The notes: a model not told the origin generated them from the sequence alone. A stretch of 8,300 nucleotides of DNA from NS-12 sp045403215 (GCA_045403215.1 JAXIOW010000084.1:1-8300); one strand, 5' to 3'; positions 1 to 5,846 are shown, counted from the stretch's first letter. Numbers and translations: made by a program.

Positions 1-1256
1 GGCCGGTAGTATTTCTTCTTGCCCAACTTCTCCGGCAGGTGCGTCTGCTCGATGCGCGCCGCCGGATCCTCGTGGACGTAGCGGTAGCCCTTCCCGTAGC
101 CCAACTCCCGCATCAATTCGGTCGGCGCGTTGCGCAGGTGCAGGGGCACCGGCAGGTTCCCCTGCTCCTCGACATCCCCGATTGCCTCTTGGAGCCCGGC
201 ATAGGACGCGTTGTCCTTCCGGCAGGTCGCCAAATAGGTCACGCCCTGCGCCAGGTTCAGCCGGCACTCCGGCAGGCCGATCAGCTCGACGGCTTGGGCG
301 ACGGCCGTCGCCACGACCAGCGCCATCGGATCGGCGTTGCCGACATCCTCCGACGCCAGGATCACCATGCGCCGGGCGATAAAGCGCGGGGACTCGCCCG
401 CTTCCAGCATGCGCGCGAGCCAGTACAAGGCCCCATCCGGGTCGGAGTCCCGTAGGCTCTTGATGAAGGCGGAGATGATGTTGTAGTGCTCCTCGCCGCC
501 CTTGTCGTAGCGCAGGCTCTTCTTCTGTAAGGCTGTGGCAAGCGCCTCCTTGTTCAAATGCACAACGCCGTCCGGTCCGGGAGCCGTGTGCAGGACGGCA
601 AATTCCAGGGCGTTGAGGGCCACACGGGCGTCGCCGTTCGCAAAGGCCACCAGGCTCATCATCGCCTCGATGTCCATTTCGACATGGTACCGACCGAGCC
701 CCCGCTCGGGGTCCCGCAAGGCCCGCTCGATGATCCGGAGCAGGGCATCTTCCGCGAGCGTCTGGAGGACGACGACCAGGGACCGGGAGAGCAACGGGCT
801 GATCACTTCGAAGGACGGATTCTCCGTGGTGGCGCCGATGAGGATCACCGTGCCCGACTCGACGTGGGGCAGAAAGGCGTCCTGCTGGGCCTTGTTGAAA
901 CGGTGGATCTCATCGACGAACAGGATCGTGCGCTGGCCCTTGACGATCCGGCGCTGTTCGGCGGTCTTGACCAGCCGGCGCAGTTCCGGAATCCCACTGG
1001 TAACGGCCGAGAAGGGCTCGAAGTGGGCCTTGGTATGCGCGGCGATCAATCGGGCGAGGGAGGTCTTGCCCGAGCCTGGAGGCCCCCAGAGGATCAAAGA
1101 CGACAGGGTATCCTGCTCGATGGCGAGCCGCAGCGGCCGCCCAGGGCCAAGGACGTCGTCCTGCCCGACCAACTCGTCGAGCGACCGGGGCCGCATCCGG
1201 TCCGCCAAGGGACCCGGAACGCGGGGCTCGTCCTGTTGGGGGCTGAAAAGGTCCAC
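1..1256 (-). CDS. rarA: Replication-associated recombination protein A (RarA/MgsA), AAA+ ATPase, C-terminus cut by window edge
   Basis: A continuous minus-strand frame runs from a GTG at 1256 off the left edge, giving 418 visible residues; the family is about 440-450 long, so only some 20-30 C-terminal residues are missing. Walker A (GPPGSGKT) is at residues 58-65, Walker B (LFVDEIHRF) at about 112-120 with D115/E116, the sensor-1 region (GATTENPSFEV) at about 141-151, and a candidate arginine finger R158 in LLSRS. The later part contains the clamp-loader-like helical region typical of RarA (for example the stretch with ARRMVILASEDVGNADP). RarA acts in the cytoplasm at stalled replication forks and is related to clamp-loader and RuvB ATPases. 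The start was chosen because homologues begin near here with a short D-L-F motif; no Shine-Dalgarno is seen, and a promoter lies immediately upstream. RarA is a confident call; the N-terminus is fairly sure. Confidence 0.93.
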   Translation of the reverse strand, partial: MDLFSPQQDEPRVPGPLADRMRPRSLDELVGQDDVLGPGRPLRLAIEQDTLSSLILWGPPGSGKTSLARLIAAHTKAHFEPFSAVTSGIPELRRLVKTAEQRRIVKGQRTILFVDEIHRFNKAQQDAFLPHVESGTVILIGATTENPSFEVISPLLSRSLVVVLQTLAEDALLRIIERALRDPERGLGRYHVEMDIEAMMSLVAFANGDARVALNALEFAVLHTAPGPDGVVHLNKEALATALQKKSLRYDKGGEEHYNIISAFIKSLRDSDPDGALYWLARMLEAGESPRFIARRMVILASEDVGNADPMALVVATAVAQAVELIGLPECRLNLAQGVTYLATCRKDNASYAGLQEAIGDVEEQGNLPVPLHLRNAPTELMRELGYGKGYRYVHEDPAARIEQTHLPEKLGKKKYYR

Positions 1257-1262
1257 CGAACG

Positions 1263-1292
1263 AGGATAGCAGAGGCAAAGTCGGGTTGACAA
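1263..1292 (-). promoter_or_regulatory. Putative rarA promoter giving a near-leaderless transcript
   Basis: On the minus strand TTGTCA (1292-1287) is followed after 18 nt by TATCCT (1268-1263), matching the sigma70 consensus at 5/6 and 4/6 positions. Transcription would begin about 7 nt downstream, at or next to the GTG at 1256. This fits the absence of a ribosome-binding site. Prediction by eye only. Confidence 0.4.
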
Positions 1293-1348
1293 ACTTCGAA
1301 AGGCTATGCTAGGTGAGTGAGCCCGTCAATCATTCCATCGAAGGAGGG
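1286..1348 (+). promoter_or_regulatory. Leader of the peroxiredoxin operon: possible -35 and strong Shine-Dalgarno
   Basis: A perfect -35-like TTGACA (1286-1291) lies back to back with the rarA -35 element on the other strand. The -10 is unclear: TATGCT at 1305-1310 is the best-looking hexamer but is only 13 nt away, and the hexamer at 17 nt spacing is poor. The AAGGAGGG at 1341-1348 is an excellent Shine-Dalgarno 5 nt before the GTG at 1354 and fixes that start. The RBS is convincing; the promoter is tentative. Confidence 0.4.
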
Positions 1349-1353
1349 ATACC

Positions 1354-1833
1354 GTGGCCGTACAAACAGCAGTAGCGCCAGAGATCAAAGTGGGCGACAT
1401 GGCCCCCGAGTTTACGCTGAAGGACCAGGATCAGAAGGACGTCGCATTAAGCAGCTTCCGCGGCAAGAAGAACGTCGTCCTGGCTTTCTACCCGTTGGAC
1501 TGGAGCCCGGTTTGTACCGGTGAAAACAAATGCTTGAGCGACGACTTCCCGAAATTCGAGGGGCTGAACGCCGTGGTGCTGGGCATCAGCACGGACAGCT
1601 TCTTCTCCCATAAGGCGTGGGCCGATGCCCTCGGGCTTAAGCACACGCTCCTCGCGGACTTCAACCGGGACGTGGTGAAACAGTACGGCCTCTACTTCGA
1701 GCCGCTCAACTGCGGCAAGCGCGCGACCGTCATCGTGGACAAGCACGGCAAGGTGGCCTACGTCAAGGTCCAGGAAATCAAGGTGGCCCGCGACGACAAG
1801 GACATCCTCGAAGTGCTGAAGAGGCTCCACTGA
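1354..1833 (+). CDS. AhpE/Bcp-like peroxiredoxin
   Basis: A 159-residue thioredoxin-fold peroxidase with a GTG start and perfect Shine-Dalgarno. The active-site motif P-x-x-x-S-x-x-C reads PLDWSPVC at residues 47-54, so C54 is the peroxidatic cysteine; Ser51 takes the usual Thr/Ser place and R123 is the likely conserved arginine. The CTGE continuation (54-57) and the pattern around STDSFFSHKAW resemble AhpE-type more than typical 2-Cys AhpC enzymes. Extra cysteines C60 and C120 could be resolving residues; C60 sits roughly where Bcp enzymes keep theirs. It should reduce H2O2, organic hydroperoxides or peroxynitrite in the cytoplasm using a thiol donor. A thioredoxin-fold gene follows 4 nt downstream and is a candidate partner. 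No signal peptide. The family is sure; the subclass (AhpE versus Bcp) and the donor are inferred. Confidence 0.92.
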   Translation: MAVQTAVAPEIKVGDMAPEFTLKDQDQKDVALSSFRGKKNVVLAFYPLDWSPVCTGENKCLSDDFPKFEGLNAVVLGISTDSFFSHKAWADALGLKHTLLADFNRDVVKQYGLYFEPLNCGKRATVIVDKHGKVAYVKVQEIKVARDDKDILEVLKRLH

Positions 1834-1837
1834 CGCA

Positions 1838-2176
1838 TTGGACGAATTGATCGGCAACGTGACGGACGCCACGATCGGCGAGTACGTGAACAGCCCCGCG
1901 GCGGTGGTGGTCTACGGCATCGCCAACTGCGAAGGGTGTACGTTCATGGACGGCGTGCTCGCCGACCTCGCGCCGCGCTTCAACGGGCGCGTCAAGTTCG
2001 GCAAGGCCAAGATGCACGTCCCGGGAGCCTGCCGGGAGATCAAGAAGCGCTACACGTTCGAGACCTACCCGACCACCCATCTGTACGCACAGGGAAAGCT
2101 CGTGGAGATGCGGGAAGGCAAGGTGGAGCCGGCCGACCTCGACCGCGCGATCCAGACCTTGCTGCGGAAGGCTTAG
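1838..2176 (+). CDS. Small thioredoxin-like protein with CEGC active site
   Basis: 112 residues, about the size of a single thioredoxin domain. Visible thioredoxin-fold marks are the redox motif C31-E-G-C34 after a hydrophobic strand (AVVVYGIANC), and T76-Y-P78-T with P78 in the cis-proline position, followed by a strand-forming HLYAQGKLVEM segment. The usual WCGPC is absent, so it is a divergent member and may not be a general thioredoxin; C65 is an extra cysteine. The start is a TTG 4 nt after the peroxiredoxin stop, with GAGG at 1821-1824 (spacing 13) as a weak ribosome site, so translation may depend on coupling. Operon position suggests it supplies electrons to, or senses oxidation of, the peroxiredoxin; this is inference. 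Its TAG overlaps the convergent folE stop codon. Confidence 0.8.
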   Translation: MDELIGNVTDATIGEYVNSPAAVVVYGIANCEGCTFMDGVLADLAPRFNGRVKFGKAKMHVPGACREIKKRYTFETYPTTHLYAQGKLVEMREGKVEPADLDRAIQTLLRKA

Positions 2177-2781
2177 ACGACTTCTCCGGAACTGCCCCGC
2201 CTGATCAAAGTCAGAAACTCTTCGCGGGTTTTCTGCTGGCTCAAGAACACCCCGTGCATGGAACTGGTCACGGCCACGGCGTTGGGCGTCTCCACGCCGC
2301 GCATCATCATGCAGAGGTGACGGGCCTCGATGACGACAGCGACGCCCTGAGGGTTCAGTTTCTCTTGCAGGGTCTCGGCGATCTGCACCGTCAAGCGTTC
2401 CTGCACCTGCAAGCGGTGGCTGAACACTTCCACGAGCCGCGGGATCTTACTGAGTCCCACGACACGGTCGTTGGGGATATAGGCAACGTGACATTTGCCG
2501 TAGAAGGGCAAGAGGTGGTGCTCGCAGAGACTGAAGAAGTCGATGTCGCGGACCACTACCATCTCGTCGTACTTGACCGCGTAGAGCGCACCGTTCAAGA
2601 CCTCGTTAATGTCCTGCTGATAGCCTTGCGTGAAGAACTGCAGCGCCTTCTCCACCCGCTCGGGCGTCCTCACCAGCCCCTCCCGCGTCGGGTCCTCCCC
2701 GAGCAGGTGGAGCATCTGTTCCACCAGGGCGCGCAGTTCCAGCGTGTCCGTTCCCGTCGTCCGCTTGCCCTCGTCCATCAC
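2173..2781 (-). CDS. folE: GTP cyclohydrolase I
   Basis: About 202 residues. It converts GTP to 7,8-dihydroneopterin triphosphate plus formate, the first step toward folate and other pterins, as a homodecameric Zn enzyme in the cytoplasm. Zn ligands C86 and H89 lie in SLCEHHLLPF and C157 in EARHLCMMMRG; catalytic histidines H88 and H155 are present. The signatures GEDPTREGLVRTPERV (28-43) and VVGLSKIPRLVEVFSHRLQVQERL (from 107) are typical. The start is either GTG at 2781 or the next codon, ATG at 2778; a GAGG lies 7 or 10 nt upstream respectively, so the ATG is equally plausible. Both overlap the stop of the upstream PTPS gene, so the two are translationally coupled. The 3' end overlaps the convergent thioredoxin-like gene by 4 bp, leaving no room for a separate terminator. 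Confidence 0.95.
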   Translation of the reverse strand: MMDEGKRTTGTDTLELRALVEQMLHLLGEDPTREGLVRTPERVEKALQFFTQGYQQDINEVLNGALYAVKYDEMVVVRDIDFFSLCEHHLLPFYGKCHVAYIPNDRVVGLSKIPRLVEVFSHRLQVQERLTVQIAETLQEKLNPQGVAVVIEARHLCMMMRGVETPNAVAVTSSMHGVFLSQQKTREEFLTLIRRGSSGEVV

Positions 2782-3617
2782 GTCCGCCCCTCGTTCGGCC
2801 CGGTGTACTCGAAGGAGTTATCGCGGGTCTCGACCAGCCCGATCTTGTGCAGGGTGCCGGCCGGGACGGCCTTCTCCAAGAGATTCCAGAGCAGCACCAC
2901 CAGGTTCTCCCCGGTCGTCACCTTATCGGCAAAGGCCTTGTCGTAGTTGAGGTGCTGGTGGTCGAACCGCTTCAGCACCCGCTCCGCCACTGTGCCGTCC
3001 AGGCGCTCCAGGTCGGTGACCGTGCCCGTCTCGGGCATGATCTCTCCGCGGAGGGTGACTTCCAGCGTGTAATTGTGGCCGTGCCCGTTGGGGTTGTTGC
3101 ACTTGCCGAAGACCCTGTAGTTCTCCTGTTCCGAGAGCGCGTCGGTGTGCAGCCGATGGGCCGCCGCGAACCGATACCGGCGGGTCAGATAGACCTCCGG
3201 GCTCTTGCCTATGCGCCGTCCTTCATAGTCCACGGAAAGGTCCTCCTCTTCGAACAGCCGGAGGGCCACTACGCGCGCCCCCCGTAATTGCTCCCCGATC
3301 TTGTCCCACAACACCACGGCAAAATTCTCGGTGGTCGGGATGCGATCCTTGAAATACGGCGTGTCCTCGTTCAGGCTCTTGTGGTCGAACTCGACCAGCA
3401 CCTGCTCCAGCACCTGCTTCAGGTCGTACAGGTTGATCACCATGCCGGTCACCGGATCAATGGTGCCGGAGATGGTCACCTCTAACAAGTAATTGTGCCC
3501 GTGCGGGTTGTGGTACCGGCCGAAGACGGCTCGATTGCGCTCCTCGGACCACGCCGGATTGTGGTAGCGATGAGCGGCGCTGAATTCGAGTCGTTTGGTG
3601 AGTCGAACGGTGTGCAT
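2778..3617 (-). CDS. Tandem two-domain 6-pyruvoyl-tetrahydropterin synthase (PTPS/QueD family)
   Basis: 279 residues, about twice the family's usual 120-150, made of two PTPS domains (about 5-130 and 143-275). The C-terminal copy keeps the full set: H154, H179 and H181 as Zn ligands, nucleophile C173 in GKCNNPNGHGHNY (the C-x5-HGH spacing of biopterin-type PTPS-II), D219-H220, TGEN at 235-238 and E263 in VETRDNSFEY. The N-terminal copy keeps H16, H39 and H41, DH at 78-79 and TTEN at 95-98, but has Y35 where the cysteine is expected, in a motif loop two residues shorter. It may therefore be structural or have changed activity. The expected reaction is dihydroneopterin triphosphate to 6-pyruvoyl-tetrahydropterin; a queuosine (QueD-like) role cannot be excluded. 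It sits just upstream of, and coupled to, folE, which makes its substrate. Start ATG at 3617 with only a weak GAAGCGG-like ribosome site. Confidence 0.9.
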   Translation of the reverse strand: MHTVRLTKRLEFSAAHRYHNPAWSEERNRAVFGRYHNPHGHNYLLEVTISGTIDPVTGMVINLYDLKQVLEQVLVEFDHKSLNEDTPYFKDRIPTTENFAVVLWDKIGEQLRGARVVALRLFEEEDLSVDYEGRRIGKSPEVYLTRRYRFAAAHRLHTDALSEQENYRVFGKCNNPNGHGHNYTLEVTLRGEIMPETGTVTDLERLDGTVAERVLKRFDHQHLNYDKAFADKVTTGENLVVLLWNLLEKAVPAGTLHKIGLVETRDNSFEYTGPNEGRT

Positions 3618-3656
3618 GGCGACCGCTTCACGGCGCGGCGCCCGAACCCCGACGCA

Positions 3657-3977
3657 TTAGGCGCTGAACGAACTCCCGCAGCCGCAGGTGGTCTTGGCTT
3701 GCGGGTTCTTAATCGCGAAGCCGGACCCCTGCACGCTGTCCACGTAATCCACTTCCGAGCCGGACAGCAACGGGGCGCTCTGGGAATCCATGATGACCTT
3801 CACGCCGCCGGCTTCGATGATGGTGTCATCATCCGCCGTCTTCGTCTCGAAGGACATGCCGTATTGATAACCGTGGCACCCGCCGCCTTTCACATAGACG
3901 CGCAGGCCGACGGCATCCTTTTCCTCCTGCAAGAGCTCGGAGATTTTCTTCTGGGCCATTTCGCTAATCGTGACCAT
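3657..3977 (-). CDS. A-type iron-sulfur carrier (HesB/IscA/ErpA family)
   Basis: 106 residues, full length for the family. The three cluster-binding cysteines are C34 in VKGGGCHGYQYGMSF and C98/C100 in TTCGCGSSFSA at the C-terminus (C-x63-C-x-C). The GGGCxGYQY form is closer to ErpA than to IscA. Such proteins accept Fe-S clusters from a scaffold and deliver them to apo-enzymes in the cytoplasm. It follows a ferredoxin by 36 nt and NuoF, both Fe-S proteins and so likely clients. ATG at 3977 has AAGGAGG 8 nt upstream, and a promoter lies before that, so it can be expressed apart from nuoF. Whether it is specifically ErpA is not settled. Confidence 0.92.
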   Translation of the reverse strand: MVTISEMAQKKISELLQEEKDAVGLRVYVKGGGCHGYQYGMSFETKTADDDTIIEAGGVKVIMDSQSAPLLSGSEVDYVDSVQGSGFAIKNPQAKTTCGCGSSFSA

Positions 3978-4000
3978 TCTCTACTCCTCCTTGATGGTAG

Positions 4001-4029
4001 ACTATACGGTCTTTTACTGGGAAGTGCAA
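4001..4029 (-). promoter_or_regulatory. Internal promoter for the A-type carrier gene
   Basis: On the minus strand TTGCAC (4029-4024) is followed by exactly 17 nt and TATAGT (4006-4001), matching the -10 consensus at 5/6 but the -35 at only 3/6. It straddles the ferredoxin stop codon. Transcription would start near 3994, giving a leader of about 17 nt that contains the AAGGAGG. It would allow the Fe-S carrier, PTPS and folE to be transcribed without nuoF. Confidence 0.45.
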
Positions 4030-4364
4030 GTGTTCTCCGCGACGGTCTCTGCTTTGTCCGTGTCCGCCCACTTCCGCGGCGGGACCCGGACGACCACATC
4101 TCCCACTATTCTAGCCTGACAACCCAGCCGGTGGAAAGCCTCGGTCAGGTTTTCCCGGTCCAGCAGGTCCTGCTCGTCGAAATCGATCTCGGAAAGGTTC
4201 TCCCCCCCGCTCTGGACCTCCACCCGGCAGGTGGTGCAGGACGCGTTTCCCCCGCAGTCGTGCGGCAGCGGAAAGCCGAGTGCCTCGGCCGCCTTCAGGA
4301 TCGAGGTGTTCGGCTCCACCTCCCCGCTGAGGCCCTGGGGATGGACGAACGTGATCCGGGGCAT
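4014..4364 (-). CDS. 2Fe-2S ferredoxin (adrenodoxin/ISC-like)
   Basis: 116 residues from ATG at 4364. Cluster ligands are C37, C43, C46 (C-x5-C-x2-C) and C82 in RLGCQARI, the adrenodoxin/Isc-ferredoxin arrangement. The N-terminus (MPRITFVHPQG) matches the family's first beta strand, so this start is preferred over an in-frame ATG at 4406 that would add 14 low-complexity Arg/Gly residues. The ATG overlaps the nuoF stop by one base (TGATG), with GGAGG about 11 nt upstream inside nuoF, so the pair is coupled. It is a soluble one-electron carrier; here it could exchange electrons with NuoF, take the place of the missing NuoE subunit, or serve Fe-S assembly with the next gene. Which of these holds is inference. 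Confidence 0.92.
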   Translation of the reverse strand: MPRITFVHPQGLSGEVEPNTSILKAAEALGFPLPHDCGGNASCTTCRVEVQSGGENLSEIDFDEQDLLDRENLTEAFHRLGCQARIVGDVVVRVPPRKWADTDKAETVAENTCTSQ

Positions 4365-5671
4365 CAGGCCACCCCTCCGGCGACGACCACCGGCTTGAAC
4401 GGACACCGCTTCTGCGCGATGTGCTCGTCGAACTCATGGCGGAAGAGCCGCAGGGTGCTCTCTCCGATGACCGAGGCGCCTGTCACTACTGTACAATAAC
4501 CACGACCTTTGACAAATCCACAGAGCTGCAGCAGCGACGCGAGGTCCTTTTCGGCGCCGTCCCCGTCCTCGATCTTCTGCAGCAATTCCGCCAGGTTGAT
4601 CGTCCCCATGCGGCACGGGGGGCACTGCCCGCAGCTCTCGACCTTGAAGAAGTCGGTGTACTTGAGCGCCGTCGCGACCATGCAGGTCTGATCGTCCACG
4701 ACAATGACGCCGGCAGACCCGAGGCCCGTGCCCGCGTGCTTCAGCGATTCGAAGTCCATCGGCGTGTCCAATTGATCGGGCGTCAACATGGCGAAGGACG
4801 GCCCGCCCGGAAAGACCGCCTTGACTTTCCGGCCGTTCGGCACGCCGCCCCCGCACTCGTCGATCAGCGTGCGGATCGGCGTCCCCATCGGCAGCTCGTA
4901 GACGCCGGGCCGGTTGACGGCGCCGCTTAAAGAAAACAGCATGGTCCCCGGGCTCTTTTCGGTGCCGACCTGCGTGAACCACGCCGAGCCGTTCCGCAGC
5001 AGCGGCGGCACGTTGCACAGCGTCTCGACGTTATTCACCAGCGTCGGCTTCCCGTACAGCCCGAAATCGGTCGGGTAGAAGGGGGGTTTCTGCCGCGGCA
5101 TGGCGGGACGGCCCTGCATGGATTCCAGCATGGCGGTCTCCTCCCCGGCCACGTAACTTCCCTGTCCTTCTACGAACTCGATATCCAGATCGAACCCCGC
5201 CCCCAAGGTGTTCTTCCCCATGAATCCGCGCGCGCGCGCTTCTTCGGCCGCCTTCCGCAGGGTGGCGATCTCCTCCACGTACTCGTGATTCACATAGATG
5301 AAGGCCTGCTTGGCCTTCACGGTATAGGCGGCGATCAACACCCCTTCCAGCAACTGGTGCGGGTTGGTCTTGAGCAGGTACCGATCCTTGAACGTCCCCG
5401 GTTCATGCTCGCCGGCGTTGCAGACGAAGTAGTGCTCGGGAATCCGATGGTGAAGGACCTTCTCCCACTTGACCCCGGTGGGGAACCCCGCACCGCCGCG
5501 GCCCCGCAAGCCGGCCCGCTTGATCTCCGCGATGACCTCATCCCGCGTCCATTTCGTGATGCAGGCCTTCCAGGCCTCATATCCCCCCTGGTCCACATAG
5601 GGGGCGATCTCCCAGGGACGGGGGCCGAAATCCTTAATAATGCGGGCTTCTTTGGTCACAAACGCTCTCAC
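4364..5671 (-). CDS. nuoF: NADH-binding NuoF-like subunit (orphan, FMN and 4Fe-4S)
   Basis: 435 residues, normal for NuoF/Nqo1. In order: the NADH/FMN glycine-rich motif GRGGAGFPTG (57-66); NAGEHEPGTFKDR (85-97); GEETAMLESMQGRPAMPRQ (176-194); GLYGKPTLVNNVETL (204-218); a SLBB-like ubiquitin-fold region around 250-290; and the N3-type 4Fe-4S ligands C347, C350, C353 in ESCGQCPPCRMGT with C393 as the fourth. It should oxidise NADH through FMN and pass electrons to the Fe-S cluster. Deviations: the usual NADE[SM]EPG has Gly87 for Asp and His89 for Ser/Met, and the usual ICGEE cysteine is Ala175. No nuoE or nuoG is adjacent; a 2Fe-2S ferredoxin follows instead. The gene may therefore belong to a soluble NADH:acceptor enzyme rather than Complex I. 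Start GTG at 5671 lacks a good Shine-Dalgarno; no in-frame alternative upstream is better. Confidence 0.9.
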   Translation of the reverse strand: MRAFVTKEARIIKDFGPRPWEIAPYVDQGGYEAWKACITKWTRDEVIAEIKRAGLRGRGGAGFPTGVKWEKVLHHRIPEHYFVCNAGEHEPGTFKDRYLLKTNPHQLLEGVLIAAYTVKAKQAFIYVNHEYVEEIATLRKAAEEARARGFMGKNTLGAGFDLDIEFVEGQGSYVAGEETAMLESMQGRPAMPRQKPPFYPTDFGLYGKPTLVNNVETLCNVPPLLRNGSAWFTQVGTEKSPGTMLFSLSGAVNRPGVYELPMGTPIRTLIDECGGGVPNGRKVKAVFPGGPSFAMLTPDQLDTPMDFESLKHAGTGLGSAGVIVVDDQTCMVATALKYTDFFKVESCGQCPPCRMGTINLAELLQKIEDGDGAEKDLASLLQLCGFVKGRGYCTVVTGASVIGESTLRLFRHEFDEHIAQKRCPFKPVVVAGGVA

Positions 5672-5694
5672 GTTGAAAGAAGGAACACCTACCC

Positions 5695-5711
5695 CCGACC
5701 AGAATGGTCGG
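5695..5711. promoter_or_regulatory. Inverted repeat at the nuoF transcription start
   Basis: Perfect 6-bp arms CCGACC and GGTCGG separated by AGAAT. It lies just downstream of the predicted -10 and covers the expected start site near 5708, the classic place for a repressor operator; in RNA it could only partly form a 5' hairpin. Function inferred from position. Confidence 0.4.
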
Positions 5712-5714
5712 CTT

Positions 5715-5744
5715 ACTATAAGGCACGCTTTTCAAGGAAGTCAA
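5715..5744 (-). promoter_or_regulatory. Sigma70-type promoter for nuoF and the genes after it
   Basis: On the minus strand TTGACT (5744-5739), an 18-nt spacer and TATAGT (5720-5715), each matching consensus at 5/6 positions. The predicted start is near 5708, giving a leader of about 37 nt before the GTG. It is the best promoter match in the window. Confidence 0.6.
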
Positions 5745-5756
5745 GGCTTCTACGGT

Positions 5757-5787
5757 GGCTAGGCCACAAGAACCGCAGGGCTAGGCC
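5757..5787. repeat. Two direct copies of GGCTAGGCC upstream of the nuoF promoter
   Basis: Identical 9-mers at 5757-5765 and 5779-5787, 22 bp apart (about two helical turns), centred roughly 53 and 75 bp upstream of the predicted nuoF start. That is typical spacing for an activator. The second copy overlaps the dyad at 5770-5796, so chance is possible. Confidence 0.35.
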
Positions 5788-5796
5788 CTTTGGTTC
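5770..5796. terminator. 27-bp imperfect dyad: terminator of the aquaporin unit or operator for nuoF
   Basis: Outer arms GAACC (5770-5774) and GGTTC (5792-5796) enclose inner arms AGGGC (5777-5781) and GCCCT (5785-5789) around a TAG centre, with a 2x2 mismatch between them; 10 of 12 positions pair. In the minus-strand transcript leaving the aquaporin gene this would be a stable hairpin, but it is followed by TTGTGG rather than a long T run, so it is not a textbook terminator. Symmetry also suits a dimeric regulator site. Confidence 0.4.
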
Positions 5797-5846
5797 ACCA
5801 TGCAGAGAGCCATAGCACCAAAAGTGCCTAATTGTCAGTGTGTCAT

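Noticed and set aside
535..1289. Long plus-strand open frames opposite rarA
   Set aside because: They lie antisense to a well-conserved AAA+ gene, give low-complexity Arg/Gly/Pro-rich protein with no motif, and have no ribosome site.
1305..1310. TATGCT as a clear -10 for the peroxiredoxin gene
   Set aside because: Only 13 nt from TTGACA, too short for a standard sigma70 promoter; kept only as part of a tentative leader.
1936..2946. 336-codon plus-strand open frame across the thioredoxin-like gene, folE and PTPS
   Set aside because: It runs through three recognised genes on both strands and has no recognisable domain; a GC-rich antisense artefact.
4365..4406. 14-residue extension of the ferredoxin
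   Set aside because: Arg/Gly-rich, lies inside nuoF, and the ATG at 4364 matches the family N-terminus.
3495..4499. 334-codon plus-strand open frame opposite PTPS, the A-type carrier, ferredoxin and nuoF
   Set aside because: It covers four genes with intact catalytic or cluster motifs and matches no family I recognise.
5814..5827. Short inverted repeat GCAC...GTGC as a terminator
   Set aside because: Only four paired bases and no following T run; not distinguishable from chance.
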